64,000 bases of DNA from Nematostella vectensis (GCF_932526225.1 NC_064048.1:1975340-2039339); one strand, 5' to 3'. Positions 41,605 through 53,789 are shown, counted from the first letter of the stretch. The notes: a model not told the origin generated them from the letters alone. A program made the numbers and translations.

Positions 41605-42140
41605 ATGTGCTGAACATCATAGAGGTATAACAGCAAAAGATCTCCCAGGACATGATGATAATGATGATGACCCCAGGTGATATACAGAAAAGTACGATAA
41701 AAGGAAACAGTCCACGTCAACAGGAACTTCGAGATATTTGAGTAGAAATTATTATAATACGTCCCTGGGACTTTTTAGTCAGTTCTGGCGTCTTAAATTG
41801 AGAAAGAATGTGAATTGTTGGGTGCACACTCTCGCACGCTTTTTATTTAAGCGGCAAAATAAACAGTTTGAAAAAGTGTTTTCATTTTTTCCGATGTGAC
41901 GGGCGTAATTATTTTTGCGTCTATTTTAGCTCAATTTGTCACTCAGAAAGTCAAGTGGTTTCTCATTGCAAGTCGCCAATTTTTGTGAAATTCCTACAAT
42001 TTAGATCTTAATTTTCATAAGGTTAATTATATTAGGGTTAAAAGTGTTCAGTGAATTTGAGCCAGCTAATTCTAAAAAAAAACTGTGTTAGATTATCAAG
42101 GCTATTGTTATTGTTGAAAAAACTGTCCTCACGCACTAGA
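41605..42140. other. 3' flank of zinc-finger copy B
   Basis: Close copy of 25,441-25,980. No coding region. Confidence 0.5.
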
Positions 42141-42440
42141 CACAAAGCGTGCACTGCACAGACATTGCCTAACAGGGGCGGCTCTACACCGACCTCCTAA
42201 CAAACAGCGCGCACTGCACAGACATTGCCTAACAGAGGCGGCTCTAACCGATATCCTAACACACAGCGCGCACTGCACAGACATTGCCTAACAGGGGCGG
42301 CTCTAACCGATATCCTAACACACAGCGCGCACTGCACAGACATTGCCTAACAGGGGCGGCTCTAACCGATATCCTAACACACAGCGCGCACTGCACAGAC
42401 ATTGCCTAACAGGGGCGGCTCTAACCGATTTCCTAACAAA
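42141..42440 (+). repeat. 60-bp minisatellite, 5 units (unit B)
   Basis: Five units, matching the first five of the unit A array in type and order. The five CACCGACCTCC-type units of A are missing, so A expanded or B contracted after the duplication. Confidence 0.9.
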
Positions 42441-42949
42441 CAGTGTGCACTGGCAGCTCTTATGGAAAAGACATCGTTCACCAGATACCGTGCACTGTAC
42501 AGACATCAACAAAAATAGACAATAGTGTACTGTTGGACTATAGTAACGGGTCTAAGTAAGTGGTCCAACGACCGAGGTGCCAGGATTTTTTTCATACCCA
42601 GCTGCCTTGTTTCTGCTACTATGAACATTTGCTTGCAGACTTCTGGATTTTCTTTCAGGATAATCTCTTTTCTTTGCGTTTCAGATCTTTTTTTTTTAAT
42701 TTTATTTGTTCTATTAGTACGTATTAGTAATTGCACTTTTAGTATCTTACTATAAGCATTTAACCTAATTAAAGATTAAAGATAAAGAAAAGTTTTGCGT
42801 TTTACGCACTGGGTGCACTTTACAGACATTGCCTGACAAAGGGGGCTTTCTACCGACTTCCTAGTACTAAGACGTTGTTTTCTAGGCACTACACAGACTA
42901 CAGCAACAATAGACAGCACGCTCTATACATACTCCACCGAGCAGAAAGT
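42441..42949. other. Spacer between minisatellites, unit B
   Basis: Counterpart of 26,591-27,045. Non-coding. The segment ACTTCTGGATTTTCTTTCAG is shared with unit A and with the inverted repeat near 54,200. Confidence 0.5.
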
Positions 42950-43760
42950 GCGCACTGTAAGGCTTTACCAGGCAGACAGCGCACGCTGTACAGACTTAAC
43001 CAGACAGACAGCGCACACTGTACAGACTTCACCAGACAGACAGCGCACACTGTACAGACTTCACCAGACAGACAGCGCACACTGTAAAGACTTCACCAGA
43101 CAGACAGCGCACACTGTACAGACTCCACCAGACAGACAGCGCGCACTGTACAGACTCCACCAGACAGACAGCGCACACTGTACAGACTTCACGAGACAGA
43201 CAGCGCACACTGTACAGACTTCACCAAGCAAACAGGGCGCACTGTACAGACTTCACCAGACAGATAGCGCACACTGTACAGACTTCACCAGACAGACAGT
43301 GCGCACTGTACAGACTTCACCAAACAGACAGTGCGCACTGTACAGACTTCACCAAACAGACAGTGCGCACTGTACAGACTTCACCAAACAGACAGTGCGC
43401 ATTGTACAGACTTCACCAGACAGACAGCGCACACTGTACAGACTTACCAGACAGACAGCGCACACTGTACAGACGTCACCAGACAGACAGCGCACACTGT
43501 ACAGACTTCACCAGACAGACAGCGCACACTGTACAGACTTCACCAGACAGACAGCGCGCACTGTACAGACTTCACCAGACAGACAGCGCGCACTGTACAG
43601 ACCTCTTCAGACTGAAAACCCACTCTGTACAGACTTAACCAGACAGCGCACACTGTACAGACTTCACCAGTTAGACAGCGCGCACTGTACAGACTTCGCC
43701 AGACTGACAGCGCACACTATACAGACTTCACCGGACAGACAGCGCGAACTGTATCAAAAT
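42950..43760 (+). repeat. 32-bp minisatellite, about 25 units (unit B)
   Basis: Very regular CAGACTTCACCAGACAGACA plus GCGC(A/G)CACTGTA units, nearly identical in the centre. Small sub-blocks such as CCAAACAGACAGTGCGCA repeat three times near 43,320-43,400. Several frames remain open across the array only because few units contain a stop; no gene is implied. Confidence 0.94.
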
Positions 43761-44715
43761 TGCGAGCTCAATAATTGATAGCAAGCTAATTGTCGAAATC
43801 CTCTTGACAACAGGTTTTAATATTTACCTGGCTTGTTATTATTACATAATAAATCTAGTACTCTAAATTTGAAACTTCTTTGAAAACTGATAAATAATGC
43901 AAATAACTAGGACCATGGGACCCGAGATAACCATATGCACCGTGGATATATCGAGTCCCTCGGAACACATGCTGGGTGCTGGTTTGCCAGTTTCAATGAC
44001 GCTAACTTACCTTTCCTAGCCCGCAAGTGCACTTTTCGAAGGGCAGCTACTTATTAAAGGGCATGAAACTTATGAGTTTATGGTCCAAGGTTTACTTCCT
44101 GTGCACTTAAGCATTGATAAACTCTTGAACGTTGGGCAAACGAGAAAGACATCTGTATTTCCAAAAACAAAATCTGAACACACCAATAGTCGGCTTTGCT
44201 TACCAGAGTAATGAATACGGTCATTTTTAAGTCTACCCTGCAGATTCGAGTACAAGATTTTGGTGACGCAGAAAAGAAAAATGCGATAAACAGAGTTCCT
44301 TTTTTTGGTGGCAGGCTCCAAACTTCACTACCAAAGAGCCGCGAACCGGCGACAACGCGTTACATTTATTGGGTTTCTTAAACGTTCTACTTATCATTCC
44401 GTCACATTTATTTTAGAGCCTCGTTTTCATACAGAGGGGAACTGACTCCACCCTGCTCATACGACTAGATGAGTTCAACTCCGGTTGATCCCTTTGTTGG
44501 TACTAGAGGACGGTTAATTTAATTGGTTTTCTTAGTCGATGCGTCTGAATCGCGAAAGAGAAAATGAAGAAGAAACAGTAAAAGAAGAACTGGAGGAAGA
44601 ATTTGAGTCCCAACCTCTTCGCCGGCGTGAGGTTTCCACAGGGGTCCCGTTGACATATTAGCCAAAAGAGCAAACCTTATTTGTGCTTCCTGTGTGTTTC
44701 ACAAAAGAGATCAAA
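43761..44715 (+). other. 5' flank of zinc-finger unit C
   Basis: TATGGTCCAAGG at 44,079 and GGCTCCAAACTTCACTACC near 44,313 align with units A and B, with more differences. About 100 bases of the A/B flank are missing near 44,435. A promoter is expected here by analogy; none is shown. Confidence 0.55.
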
Positions 44716-44742
44716 ATGGCGGACGAGTCGCGTGGTGAGAAG
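44716..44742 (+). pseudogene. Zinc-finger gene copy C, orphan first exon
   Basis: ATG 44716 and MADESRGEK again, followed by AAG|GTTAGT, which fits the donor consensus best of the three copies. The intron is cut off near 45,645 by another retroelement and no finger exon follows in the window, so this is an exon without its gene, unless it splices to a distant acceptor. Confidence 0.62.
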
Positions 44743-45645
44743 GTTAGTATAATCTACTCCCTTTTACCATTTTTGAGTGATTCTGGGATAGTATTTGTGT
44801 TTGTCGTTTTCTCTGTGATTAAGTACCCTTGTACGAACCCTGCTGTTCTCGCTTTTGACAATCGCTCTCCTGTGAGTTTAGTTGGCTCGATTTCTTCCCA
44901 AGTGTGCCTCGAGTTCATTTTTGTTAGTTTGCCCAGCCTTTGTGAATCGCCCTTAAATACTGATATGCATCTGCCTTCGGCAGATGTTTTTTCCTACAGA
45001 CACTAACACTCACACACACACACAACGGGTAAGTAAATTGAAAAAATTTACTTCGAAAAAAATACTTAGAAACAAACAGAAAACAATCTCCGCTATTTTT
45101 TTCCAAATTATCTCTGGTATCTAGCATTTGGACATGGACTGCTATGCTTTAAGATTTTTGCAAGCAAAGGTGGATTAATAATAAGTAAAACACCAAACAG
45201 TGCTTTGCCATCTCATCTCTCGTGTTTGTGCCTTACAGTAGTTGATGGATGCCTATTTTTAACAACAGGCATTATTTCCGATCTTACATAGCTCCTTTTC
45301 TTCCACGAAGTATCTTGCCGACCGTTCTACATCATCGCAATGCCTAGTTGCCAGAATACCTTCTGTATAATTTAAACTGTGTCATACCTGCCGCTTGGAT
45401 TTTGAGATTCCGGCTCTCAGATCCATGTTATTTGTGCAGTTGAAGGGCAGATTCACGATTTCATTACTGCATATTTTATCATACAGTAGCCTCAATGTCT
45501 ACCAAGTAATTGTGCAAAATTATTTCAGGTTGGATTTATTGCGCTGTATTTTCTCATGTTACATTTGCTAGCTGAAGGGACCCGAGACATGTGAGGCTTA
45601 AGATAAGAACTATGTGCTGCCCGCTTTAGACACTTAAAGTTTACT
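44743..45645 (+). other. 5' intron of copy C, truncated
   Basis: Diverged counterpart of 16,342-17,330 in unit A. Homology stops at TTTACTTTA near 45,647, where the next retroelement begins. Confidence 0.65.
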
Positions 45646-45885
45646 TTACGCCAGTCAGTGGTGCTGACTTAGTAATGTATGCGCGCGCAGAGATCTGCCT
45701 CGCTCGTGTTATCGAACCGCCATCTTGTTTTGGTCTTCAGTTACCCCGTTCCGGTTGTATAAAAGCCTTTGTTACTCGATCCGGTGTATAGTTTGTCCAT
45801 TATATTTACTGGCGTGGTGGCAACGTCCTCAAGAACCCACTATATACCTTATCCCTGGATAGCAACTTCGTTCCCTTTCTCGTCG

Positions 45886-46893
45886 ATGGCGTCTCCTGGG
45901 AGAAGAAAACCCAAACAACGTTGACGAGAGGTTTTCAAGACGATGGAGAATCGGTTCCAGCAGCCAAGCGCCTCACTGCCCAACCGAAAACCAACTTTCT
46001 GGAATTAATGCTTGGCCAAATTGCCAATTATTGTCCTGTGATTTCACGCAACACCATTGTAAAGAACTCCACATCTGTCGACTCAGTGCAGCACTGCATT
46101 CGCCAACACTATGGCTTTCAAGTGACTGGATCTCACTTCCTGGACTTCACCGACATCTATTTGGAGCCTAACGAAAGACCAGAAGACCTTTTCAAAGATT
46201 AAAGGCCTTTGTAGAGGACATTCTCCTCCAGAAAAATGGCATCTCCCACCATGGGGAATCTATGAAAGAAGACGAGGAACTAACAACAACCTAGGCTAGT
46301 ACACCTAAGCCTACCCAAGCTTGTGAAACAGCGATACGGTACGGAGCTCTGATCCCGCACCCTGGCTTCAATTAAACCAGAAATTTCACAAGCATTCTCC
46401 TGACTATTGGATGAGATCCACGGCACAAAAGAAACCGAGGTCCTCAGCACACCCCGAGAAGCGCTGCCCCCGCCGCCAGGCCGGTCGGCCAAATAATCAT
46501 TTTCTCAGCTCGTGCAGCTATCTACCAGACCAAGACCGCCGCTACATGGCTAAAGCGCAAAAAATCATAGGGATCATAGAAGAGGATCACGAACACCGAA
46601 CTTGCGACTTCCCTCGCCCACCTTTGACAGAAGAAGAAGACGACGATGCCCAACATGTTCAGGGAGCATCCGCCGAACTTCGTGTCCAAACCCGACAGTC
46701 GCCTTACATGGACACCTTCTATGGCCATTACCCAGTCCGCATCACGATCGATAGCGGAGCTACAGGCAACTCTCTCTCTCTCTCCCTTGCCACAAAGCTC
46801 GGTGCCCAGTCTACCTCCCAGTCTGCCTACCAGGCAGTTGTCGGGGAGACCCGCTTCTCATTCGCACGAGGCCCACACAACTTCGCGTTTTAG
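45886..46893 (+). pseudogene. Gag and aspartic protease of the degenerate retroelement
   Basis: ATG 45,886 opens 12 codons and stops; gag continues in the next frame (45,921-46,202: [35 protein letters not shown]), then shifts near 46,200. The zinc-knuckle-like segment near 46,460-46,520 reads CPRRQAGRPNNHFLSSC, with Arg where the second Cys of a CCHC knuckle is expected. The protease has ITIDSGATGN near 46,745. A TAG at 46,891-46,893 ends the frame within the protease. A CTCTCTCTCT run near 46,780 lies just behind the active site and may be a local slip. Confidence 0.72.
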
Positions 46894-48570
46894 GAGCTAG
46901 TTGTAGAGAATCTAGATGTGGAAGTTTTAGCAGGAACCCCATTCATGGAAACCAACGACGCCGTCCGACCTGCGAAAAGAGTCCTACTTGGAGACGGTCT
47001 ATGGCTCCCCGTTGTACCCAAATAAGTCAGCACGTCGCGCTATGATCTTACTAGCTCCCTCCACCACTACAACGGTCTGGCCGGGCGAATTTATTGAGGT
47101 CGAGCTCCCCAGTGACGCATTGCCTGACTCAGAGTACGCCTTGGAGCCGCGGACAGACTCGCCTAGCACCCGTAACCTCAAAACTTCCCACATTTGGCCA
47201 TTCCCTGCGATGGTGACAAGTGAAGCAGGCAGGATTTGTATCCCCAACCGTTCGAGCGAACCCCAATTGTTAAAGCGGAATGAACATTTCTGTCAAATAA
47301 ACGAGGTGTTCACCCCCACTGTGGAGCAGTTCCAACAACAGTCACCGATACCCCCAGCCGAAACATCTAACGTCAGGCACTCCGCCAAAGTCCGCAAAGA
47401 TCCAGATAACTTCTTACCACCTCAAGTTAAAGCCCAGTTTCATTCATTGCTAGATAAGTACGACAAGGTTTTCGACCCCAACATCCAAGGCTACAACGGC
47501 GCTGCAGACCCATTCGGAGCAAAGGTTAATATGGGCCTCGTGGAGCCACCTCAACGCAAAGGCCGCCTCCCACAGTATGCTAGGGGCAAACTTGTCGAGC
47601 TGCAACAAAAGTTTGACGAGCTTGAACAACTAGATGTCTCAAGCATCCAGAGGACATTGGCGTATCCGTGGAATATCTGAATCCATCCTTCTTAGTCCAG
47701 AAACCCAACGGGTGCTCGAGACTCGTCACAGACGTTCGCAAACGTAGGTCGATACAGCAAACCGCCTTCGCTAATACCGAACGTTGACACTGTATTGCGT
47801 CACATCTCCCAATGGAAGCACTTAATTGCCACCGGCTTGACAAGTGCGTAGCCACACCCTTCAAGGGGGTGCGCGTGTACGTAAGGTCTGCCATGGGAAT
47901 CCCAGGTTCAGAGACAGCCCTTGAAGGAACTCATGTGCCGCGTATTAGGCGACCTTTTGGAAGAGGGTTTTGTAATGAAAATAGCGGATGGCCTGTTCTG
48001 CGGCGGCAATACACCTACCGAGCTACTAAACAACTGGCAAAGAGTCCATGATGTACTGTACAAGTGGAATCTTCGCTTATCTGCGGCCAAGACCGTGATT
48101 AACCGCCAATCCACCACAGCCTTAGGATGATCTGGGCACTCAATGAAGCAAAGAGCGCCCTAACCAAGAACCGCGCCATCACCAATCCTCGACCCGATGA
48201 CCAGCTCTGGATAGTAACGGATGGTGCTGTCCGTAAGCCAGGAATTGGCGCGACCTTGTACGTCACCAGAGGCGAGAAGCTACACTTAGCGGGGTTTTTC
48301 AGCGCTAAGCTCCGTGGTGGTCAAGCTACATGGCTGCCATGCGAGGTCGAGGCCTTATCAATTGACGTAGCAACGGACCATTTCTGCCCATTCCTGATAC
48401 AATCACATCACACGGCGTGCATACTCACAGACAATAAGCCTTGCGTACAGGCCTATGCAAAGCTATGCCGCGGCGAGTTCTCCCCCAGTCCCTGCGTTGC
48501 GACTTTCCTGTCCACAGCGAGTCGTTACCAAACATCTGTTGCTGGTGCCGCTATCCTACCATGGTATATC
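46894..48570 (+). pseudogene. RT and RNase H of the degenerate retroelement
   Basis: The protease end (ENLDVEVLAGTPFM) and the segment 46,988-47,680 (VWPGEFIEVELP, LLKRNEHFCQ, PPQRKGRLPQYA) lead into a broken RT: YLNPSFLVQKPNG near 47,680, then a frame change, [20 protein letters not shown] near 47,850, and IADGLFCGG near 47,980. That last motif is the catalytic box, with Gly where the second Asp is expected. RNase H follows after a gap (48,127-48,570), with [14 protein letters not shown] and LTDNKPC carrying the expected Asp, Glu and Asp. The sequence then ends without an integrase. Confidence 0.72.
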
Positions 48571-48600
48571 CCTTTGAGGCCACTAAATGAGAAATTTCAT

Positions 48601-50284
48601 TTTTTTAATGCATCACATCCAAGCCTCATATGCTAAATTCAGTTCACTGTTTAAATGAAGTTGCATTAGGACTAGTAATATTAGATGCTAGAACTTCCCC
48701 AAACAGGTGCATAGCCAGGATTGTTAGTGTTGGGGGGGGGGGGGGGGTTCTATCAATAAAGTGTAAACAATTTCTCTTGGGTAAGGCTTCCTAGTTCGCA
48801 GTGTTTCTCAAGTTTATCTCAAGTCTTTTCTCTCACGGAAAACTCTTATCACAATTCTCACGGGAAAATCTTATCACAATTCACTATTTTGAGTTCCTAA
48901 TCCATTGGACAAAGTGTCATTACCAGTCATGTCTGTCTGGAAGGATACCTCTGTTACCATGGAGTAAGCCCATGCTCTGTCAAAGTGAGTGGATTTCAAT
49001 ATATGAGTCAATTATAAAAACGTGATCATTTCGGTATATAAAAGGGAAATAATGTAAACAACCTTTTTTTTACTCCATCGACATTATGTTAAACGCCCGG
49101 ATATGTTTGTAGTCTCATTCTGACTTCTAGCTTTCTTACAGTATGAAAATACAATTCGTTGCGGGCTTCAAACTCGCTGTTTTGACATTCTATCGGCAAA
49201 AGCGAAATAAAGGGAGACTTCAATACAGTATTAAAAGGTCTATAGTTTAATTTTTCACGAAAAAGTATTTTTTTCGCTAACATAGCTATCTTAATTCCCA
49301 CATACATGCCTTTACACTGACAGTAGCCTTGGGCTAAGTGTGACAAAGCGGGACTATAAAAATTCACAGCGTAATTCACATTTCAGAATTACTTACAACA
49401 TCAAAGACGACATTGGGATTGTTTTCATACCTTTCAAAAACTAATTACTGGAAACTCTTGCGATTTTCGCCTCGGCTCCTTTTCATTTGGAGAGACGAAT
49501 TTCGCAGCTTTTCACGCCGTTCTGTAAATTCTTTCGCCTTTTCGTAAAATTTCCACAAAACCCTGAAGAAACCTTCCTCTTTTTGGATGGATTGATTTGT
49601 TCACTCAAAAACAGCGAATATATAAGACATTTTAACAGGTGCCCGGCACTTGTACGAAATGTAGACAACCATCTTTGTGTCTGTTTTGACCACCACTTCA
49701 ACTTTGGCATTTCTAATGAGGCGGATGTGACGTCATTTGCAACCCAAGAATAGCGCGCGTTCGTCATTTTTATGGCGATTTTCGGTGGAATAGAAACCAT
49801 TTATGTGTAAGTTAAAATTATAAGCCAATAGGAACTCAAGTAGATGGTACTTTAGGTAATCAAAACAACGATATATGACTTTGATATGGCATCTTGACGT
49901 CAAACTGAAGCTGGTACGCTGGTACGGAGTTTTAGTTTGGGCGATTGGTTATAAAAAACACGAACAAACGAGCCCTATAAAAGCACAACAATAAAACAAA
50001 AATAACTTTCTTATTTTCAAAATAAATCGTCGTCTAAAACCCATCTTGGCAGTGTTTTTTTTGGCTTTCTGTTTGTCGCCATTGGTTGTATTCGCCTTTG
50101 TTGTAAACTGTGAAGTTTTCCACTCATAGCTGTCAACCCACCCGCATAAGGTGGGTGTCACAAGATTTTGAGCCTCTTCAACCGCTTTTCTGATTACCTC
50201 GCTATCAATTAACGTAGTCTTATTATATATTTAAGAATGTTGGTGAAACAAATATAAATAAATGCATAGAAATGTATTAGATCA
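48601..50284. other. No recognised gene
   Basis: AT-rich, non-coding in appearance. A G run of about 16 lies at 48,732-48,748. Open frames at 49,089-49,379 and 49,483-49,800 have no recognisable domain. The frame at 49,949-50,161 is low in complexity. Confidence 0.45.
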
Positions 50285-51390
50285 GATCAAGAGACCATGA
50301 TATAAGAGAACGAATCCCCGTGGCCCATGATGCCGTCCAAGAAAGCTATTTTTAGATTGCGCGAGCTTGTCAATCATAGAATCCATATATGGTTCATCGC
50401 GCCCATTTTGTTATGGGCACCTCGCGAGCTAGTACATTTTCACAATTTTTTTCCCCTCTGCACTTCTTGACTTCGTTCGCTACTTTTTTTTATCATTTTA
50501 GCTGCTTCTCAGCTCATGATTACAATGCTATTCGTAGGGTGGTGTCCTGGTATCTGTTAAGTTATGTAGTTATCTAAATGTTATATAAATAATTAAAGAC
50601 GTCGGGGAGACGGCGAATTTGAAGTTCATTCAAAATGCATCAGGCTGACTCCTAAAAAGTTCTTTTTCTCTTCAATATGGTGAGATGGCAAACCTAGGCA
50701 TTCTCAGTCTATGTTATGTATTTAAATACAAGAAGGCCTTTATTTTTCTTTCATTTACAATATTTTTAGATGAACGAACTTCAATTCTTCACGCAAATGT
50801 TCAGAAATCATGTCACTCAAGAAACCCTTGTCACCGAAATATGATTTACTTCATTATAGAGACTTGAAATCTTTTATTTGTGGAATACCTGTCTTAATAA
50901 CCACAATATCGGTGTGAATATAATGCTTTTAAGTTCTGAGTGAATCTTTTTCATTAAAAGGGAATTGGGGGAGAATTTTGTGTTGTAAACACATATTTAT
51001 GATTGATTGTTGTTTTATAATTTGCGAATCAGCCGTTAAAATTTTTACTGGGGAAGTTGATCCCCGAGCCTAAAATGACGCACTTTATGCATTTCAATGT
51101 CCCAGAAACGGTTGATTGGATCCAGCGTACTCTATTTAAGATCATTTTCCCAGCGTTTGTAAAAAAGGACGGTTTTCGGTCAAAAAGATTTCCATAACAT
51201 CCTTTGCCGGTTCACATAGCTCAAGATTTGATCGCGCGTAAGACTCATGTTGCTAGGAAACGTCAGGGCTAACCAATCAGAGGCGCATCTAATAATAGCT
51301 GCTTGTTCTAAAAATAGCTTTCACGGACGTCATCATTGGAACATACCCTAATACGGGGGATTCGTTCTCTTACATCATGGTCTCTTGATC
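50285..51390. mobile_element. 1.1-kb non-autonomous DNA transposon with long inverted ends
   Basis: The ends are inverted repeats: GATCAAGAGACCATGAT and on to GAACGAATCCCC at 50,285-50,319, and its complement at 51,356-51,390, with one or two mismatches. The match resumes further in (GTCC, then GAAAGCTATTTTTAGA at about 50,340-50,357, complementary to 51,306-51,323), so the inverted ends are about 75-90 bases with gaps. The target duplication is unclear; AGAT lies near both ends. No transposase is encoded, so it would have depended on a relative elsewhere. Confidence 0.8.
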
Positions 51391-51900
51391 AGATACTCAA
51401 CCGTAAAGCTGACATTCGTAGTGCATCATAGCCTCCTTCGCAGGCGTATCGAAAGGGTTTTTATCGATTTCGGACTTTCTGTGGCGTGTTCAAGAAAGAG
51501 CGGGGTCCTGGGAGTGAGGAAGACCGTTTTCTATTGTCTCCCTCCCCTCGTCCGGCTTCTAGTTCTGGTTCAACTCGCCATTTCATAAAAATACTGAAAA
51601 AGTAATAAAATACTTACTCGAGATGCCTGCGGATGCAGCTAGCCTAATGTTTGGTTCTGGCTTGCTGGTCGCGTTGGTTTCACTGTAGTTGTGAGTTATT
51701 GCCTTCGATTTGGTGCAAAGCGGCGCAAAGTTTTGGTTCTGCCTTGCGCGCGAGACTTTTCGTGATTGTATAAAGCCAGAAACGTCTTCAGCTGTCGATC
51801 TCTTTTCGCGTGCTTGTGATGCACATTTCAAAAAGGAATGCACAGGCAACAGGAAGATATAACCAGGAGAATAGTCCAAAATAAGTAGATAACTGTAGCG
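51391..51900. other. No recognised gene; possibly LTR or 3' end of the next gypsy remnant
   Basis: The minus-strand gypsy integrase upstream should be followed by a 3' untranslated region and LTR here, but I could not find a second copy of any terminal motif to define one. Confidence 0.35.
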
Positions 51901-53112
51901 ACTGTAATGGTTTTGCGTTCTTTATTCTGGACTTGTAGTGACTCGAATACATTGCGATAGCGTCGTCCCAATCTTGTGGGTGGTTTGACGGCTCTTCCAC
52001 TTCGTATTACTATTGTGCCAGCTTTGGGTGTTGGTTCGTTGGGGTATCGTCTACCTGGGCCTGTTCCTGTATTGTTCTTTGTTCTTGGTTTTAAACAGTC
52101 CGGGGCTTGAATATTCTTGTAGATGCACTCAGGGTTCGTCCACACTAACAAGGATTCAAAAGTATCCGGATTCGTTTCGCCGAAAAGGCATCACTTGCTT
52201 TGCATCCACACTATCGTTTTCGCATCGTGTTCGCCTGGATCCAGCCGTCCACACTAAAACGGATTCAAACGTTTGAAAACGCTGAAAGGTACAGGGTGAC
52301 GTCAATTTTTATGATATGCGCATGCTCAAAGCGCCCCTGCGATATGACGCCATCGTTTCATTCTGATACGGATTCGACCGTCCACACTACGGACCAAAGT
52401 ATACGGATTCATTTTGATTCACTTTTGACGGCATTTTTTAAAGTATCCGGGTTCGCTGGAGTCAGCGCGCGTGTTAGTGTGGACGGAAGGCCTAAACGTA
52501 TCAAAATGTATACCGAATCCGTGTTAGTGTGGACGGCACCTCAGTCACTTCGCAGACCTGCTCCGTCTGGAGTAATGTCGTATTTGCGGAGGCCACGAAC
52601 TGACGTGATATGTAACACAGGAAACCCACATACAATTGTCCTGCACACACAACAAGTAACCACCAATTATGATCTTGGTTCTTCGAGTCGTTCTCTGACA
52701 GTACCTGAGAGTACTTGTACAATGACGTCTTGCCCGGGTCTCAGGGGGTTTTGCGTTTCGATCGTGGTAGAATATCTTCCCTTGTTGTCTTACAAGAAGT
52801 CTGCTCATTGCTTCTTCATCTACAGCTTGTGGGGCGTTAGAGGGGCACAAAAGCGCTATGTTTGGATCATTTGGCGCGTTTATTTTGACTTTTGTTGTAG
52901 CATCTTGACTGGCTTTTCGATGCAGCCGTTGCTTTGTGGGTAGATGGTGGAGCTAGTGACCAGCCGAAAACCGTACTCTACCTCAAATTATTTGAACTCT
53001 CTGCTTGCGAAATGTGGGTCGTTGTCTGATCTCACTACTGTTTGAATTCCGTTGCTCACTATGAATACTTGTTTCGGCATTCCAATGATTTTACTAGCTT
53101 GTGATGCTGTGT
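51828..53112 (-). pseudogene. Decayed gypsy integrase, split by a MITE
   Basis: On the minus strand the frame reads VVRSDNDPHF (second catalytic Asp region, near 53,030), a stop after ASREFK, YPQSNGCIEK (catalytic Glu region, near 52,940), LLVRQQGKIFYHDRNAKPPE (near 52,790), and after the MITE a C-terminal tail with RSGRAVKPPTRLGRRYRNVF (near 51,960-52,010). These are integrase core and C-terminal marks of Ty3/gypsy elements; RT and gag are absent. Removing 52,133-52,539 and one CTCAG rejoins the frame exactly. A hydrophobic stretch ends the frame (51,830-51,900), but I do not read it as a real membrane segment. Confidence 0.78.
52133..52539. mobile_element. MITE of about 407 bp with GTCCACACTAACA ends
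   Basis: The ends are inverted repeats: GGTTCGTCCACACTAACAAG at the left, and the complement of the right end reads GTGCCGTCCACACTAACACG. Internal copies of GTCCACACTA and CGGATTC recur near 52,205, 52,250 and 52,380, so the element is made of repeated subterminal motifs. CTCAG flanks both sides (52,128-52,132 and 52,540-52,544) and the interrupted integrase frame is restored by its removal, which supports the boundaries. No transposase is encoded. Confidence 0.85.
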
Positions 53113-53119
53113 GGCATAA

Positions 53120-53420
53120 TATTGGTACAAATAAACGCAATTTTGAAAAGGTATGTTAAACGCCTCTGTGAAACAGAGTAGTTGCGCTGACATTTCGAGC
53201 GTTCAGACGCCCAGGAATTTCCAGAGGGGAGGGGGGGTAAATGTCCTTTTTCCTTAACAGTTACTGTATTTATCTTTTTCCAGGGGGTTTGAAATCCCAG
53301 AGGGGTGGGGGGTCCTAACTCCGCTCCCCTCAATAGGGGGGTATGGATATTTTCTGGAACTACACAAATATAGAGGACAAATAACTTCAAAGCGAAAAAT
53401 AAAACATCCAATACCTACAA
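53120..53420. repeat. Probable dispersed repeat with G-rich motifs
   Basis: Contains CCAGAGGGGAGGGGGGG, CCCAGAGGGGTGGGGGG and GGGGGGTATGGATATTTTCTG in a form typical of dispersed repeats. The open minus-strand frame across it (53,094-53,411) is not credible as a gene. No second full copy lies in the window. Confidence 0.4.
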
Positions 53421-53789
53421 CAAAGCTCAATTCAGATTGCCTTGCCCTTTCTCAACAAATATAGAATACTTTGAACTCAGTAGGTCCACAATTTGCTGGG
53501 TTATCTGAATAAATTAAGAATTTTCGGGCATTTAGTCAATTGAGGACCTTTTCGGGCTGTCGGGCATATAGCCACTGTGATTTCTATAAGAGCTTCTTAA
53601 CATAAAAAGTACAAGAAAACCATCAGAAAAAACACCAAACATATTTGAATGTTAATCTTTTGAATAGGTCTTCTCAGAGTACCGAACACAAATGACAACA
53701 CATAGCTTGACCACTAACCTCTCCTGTTTCAGGTACCCCCTCCCCCAACCAAAATTGGTACCCCCCTCCCCTCCCCCTAATTTATCACA
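53421..53789. other. No recognised gene
   Basis: AT-rich with a short C-rich stretch (53,731-53,780, GGTACCCCC repeated twice). Nothing further is seen. Confidence 0.45.

Larger units (their letters stand above)
45648..48600 (+). mobile_element. Degenerate LTR retroelement lacking integrase
   Basis: An LTR-like leader with TATAAAAG (45,758-45,765) and TGGTGGCAACG (45,815-45,825, a possible primer-binding site) precedes gag, aspartic protease, RT and RNase H remnants. No integrase and no 3' LTR follow; the element ends near 48,570-48,600. Frame breaks are frequent. It lies at the point where unit C homology stops. The family is a gypsy-like lineage by domain order, but I cannot name it. Confidence 0.72.

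Noticed and set aside
42948-43778. 276-codon frame rich in Thr, Asp and Arg
   Set aside because: It follows the 32-bp minisatellite through three frames in turn and is not conserved in unit A.
51828-51900. Hydrophobic tail on the integrase frame as an envelope-like membrane segment
   Set aside because: It follows the end of the integrase C-terminal tail in a decayed element and there is no separate frame, signal peptide or glycoprotein pattern.
53094-53411. 105-codon minus-strand frame with Pro-rich segments
   Set aside because: It lies in a G-rich dispersed repeat and shows no conserved domain.
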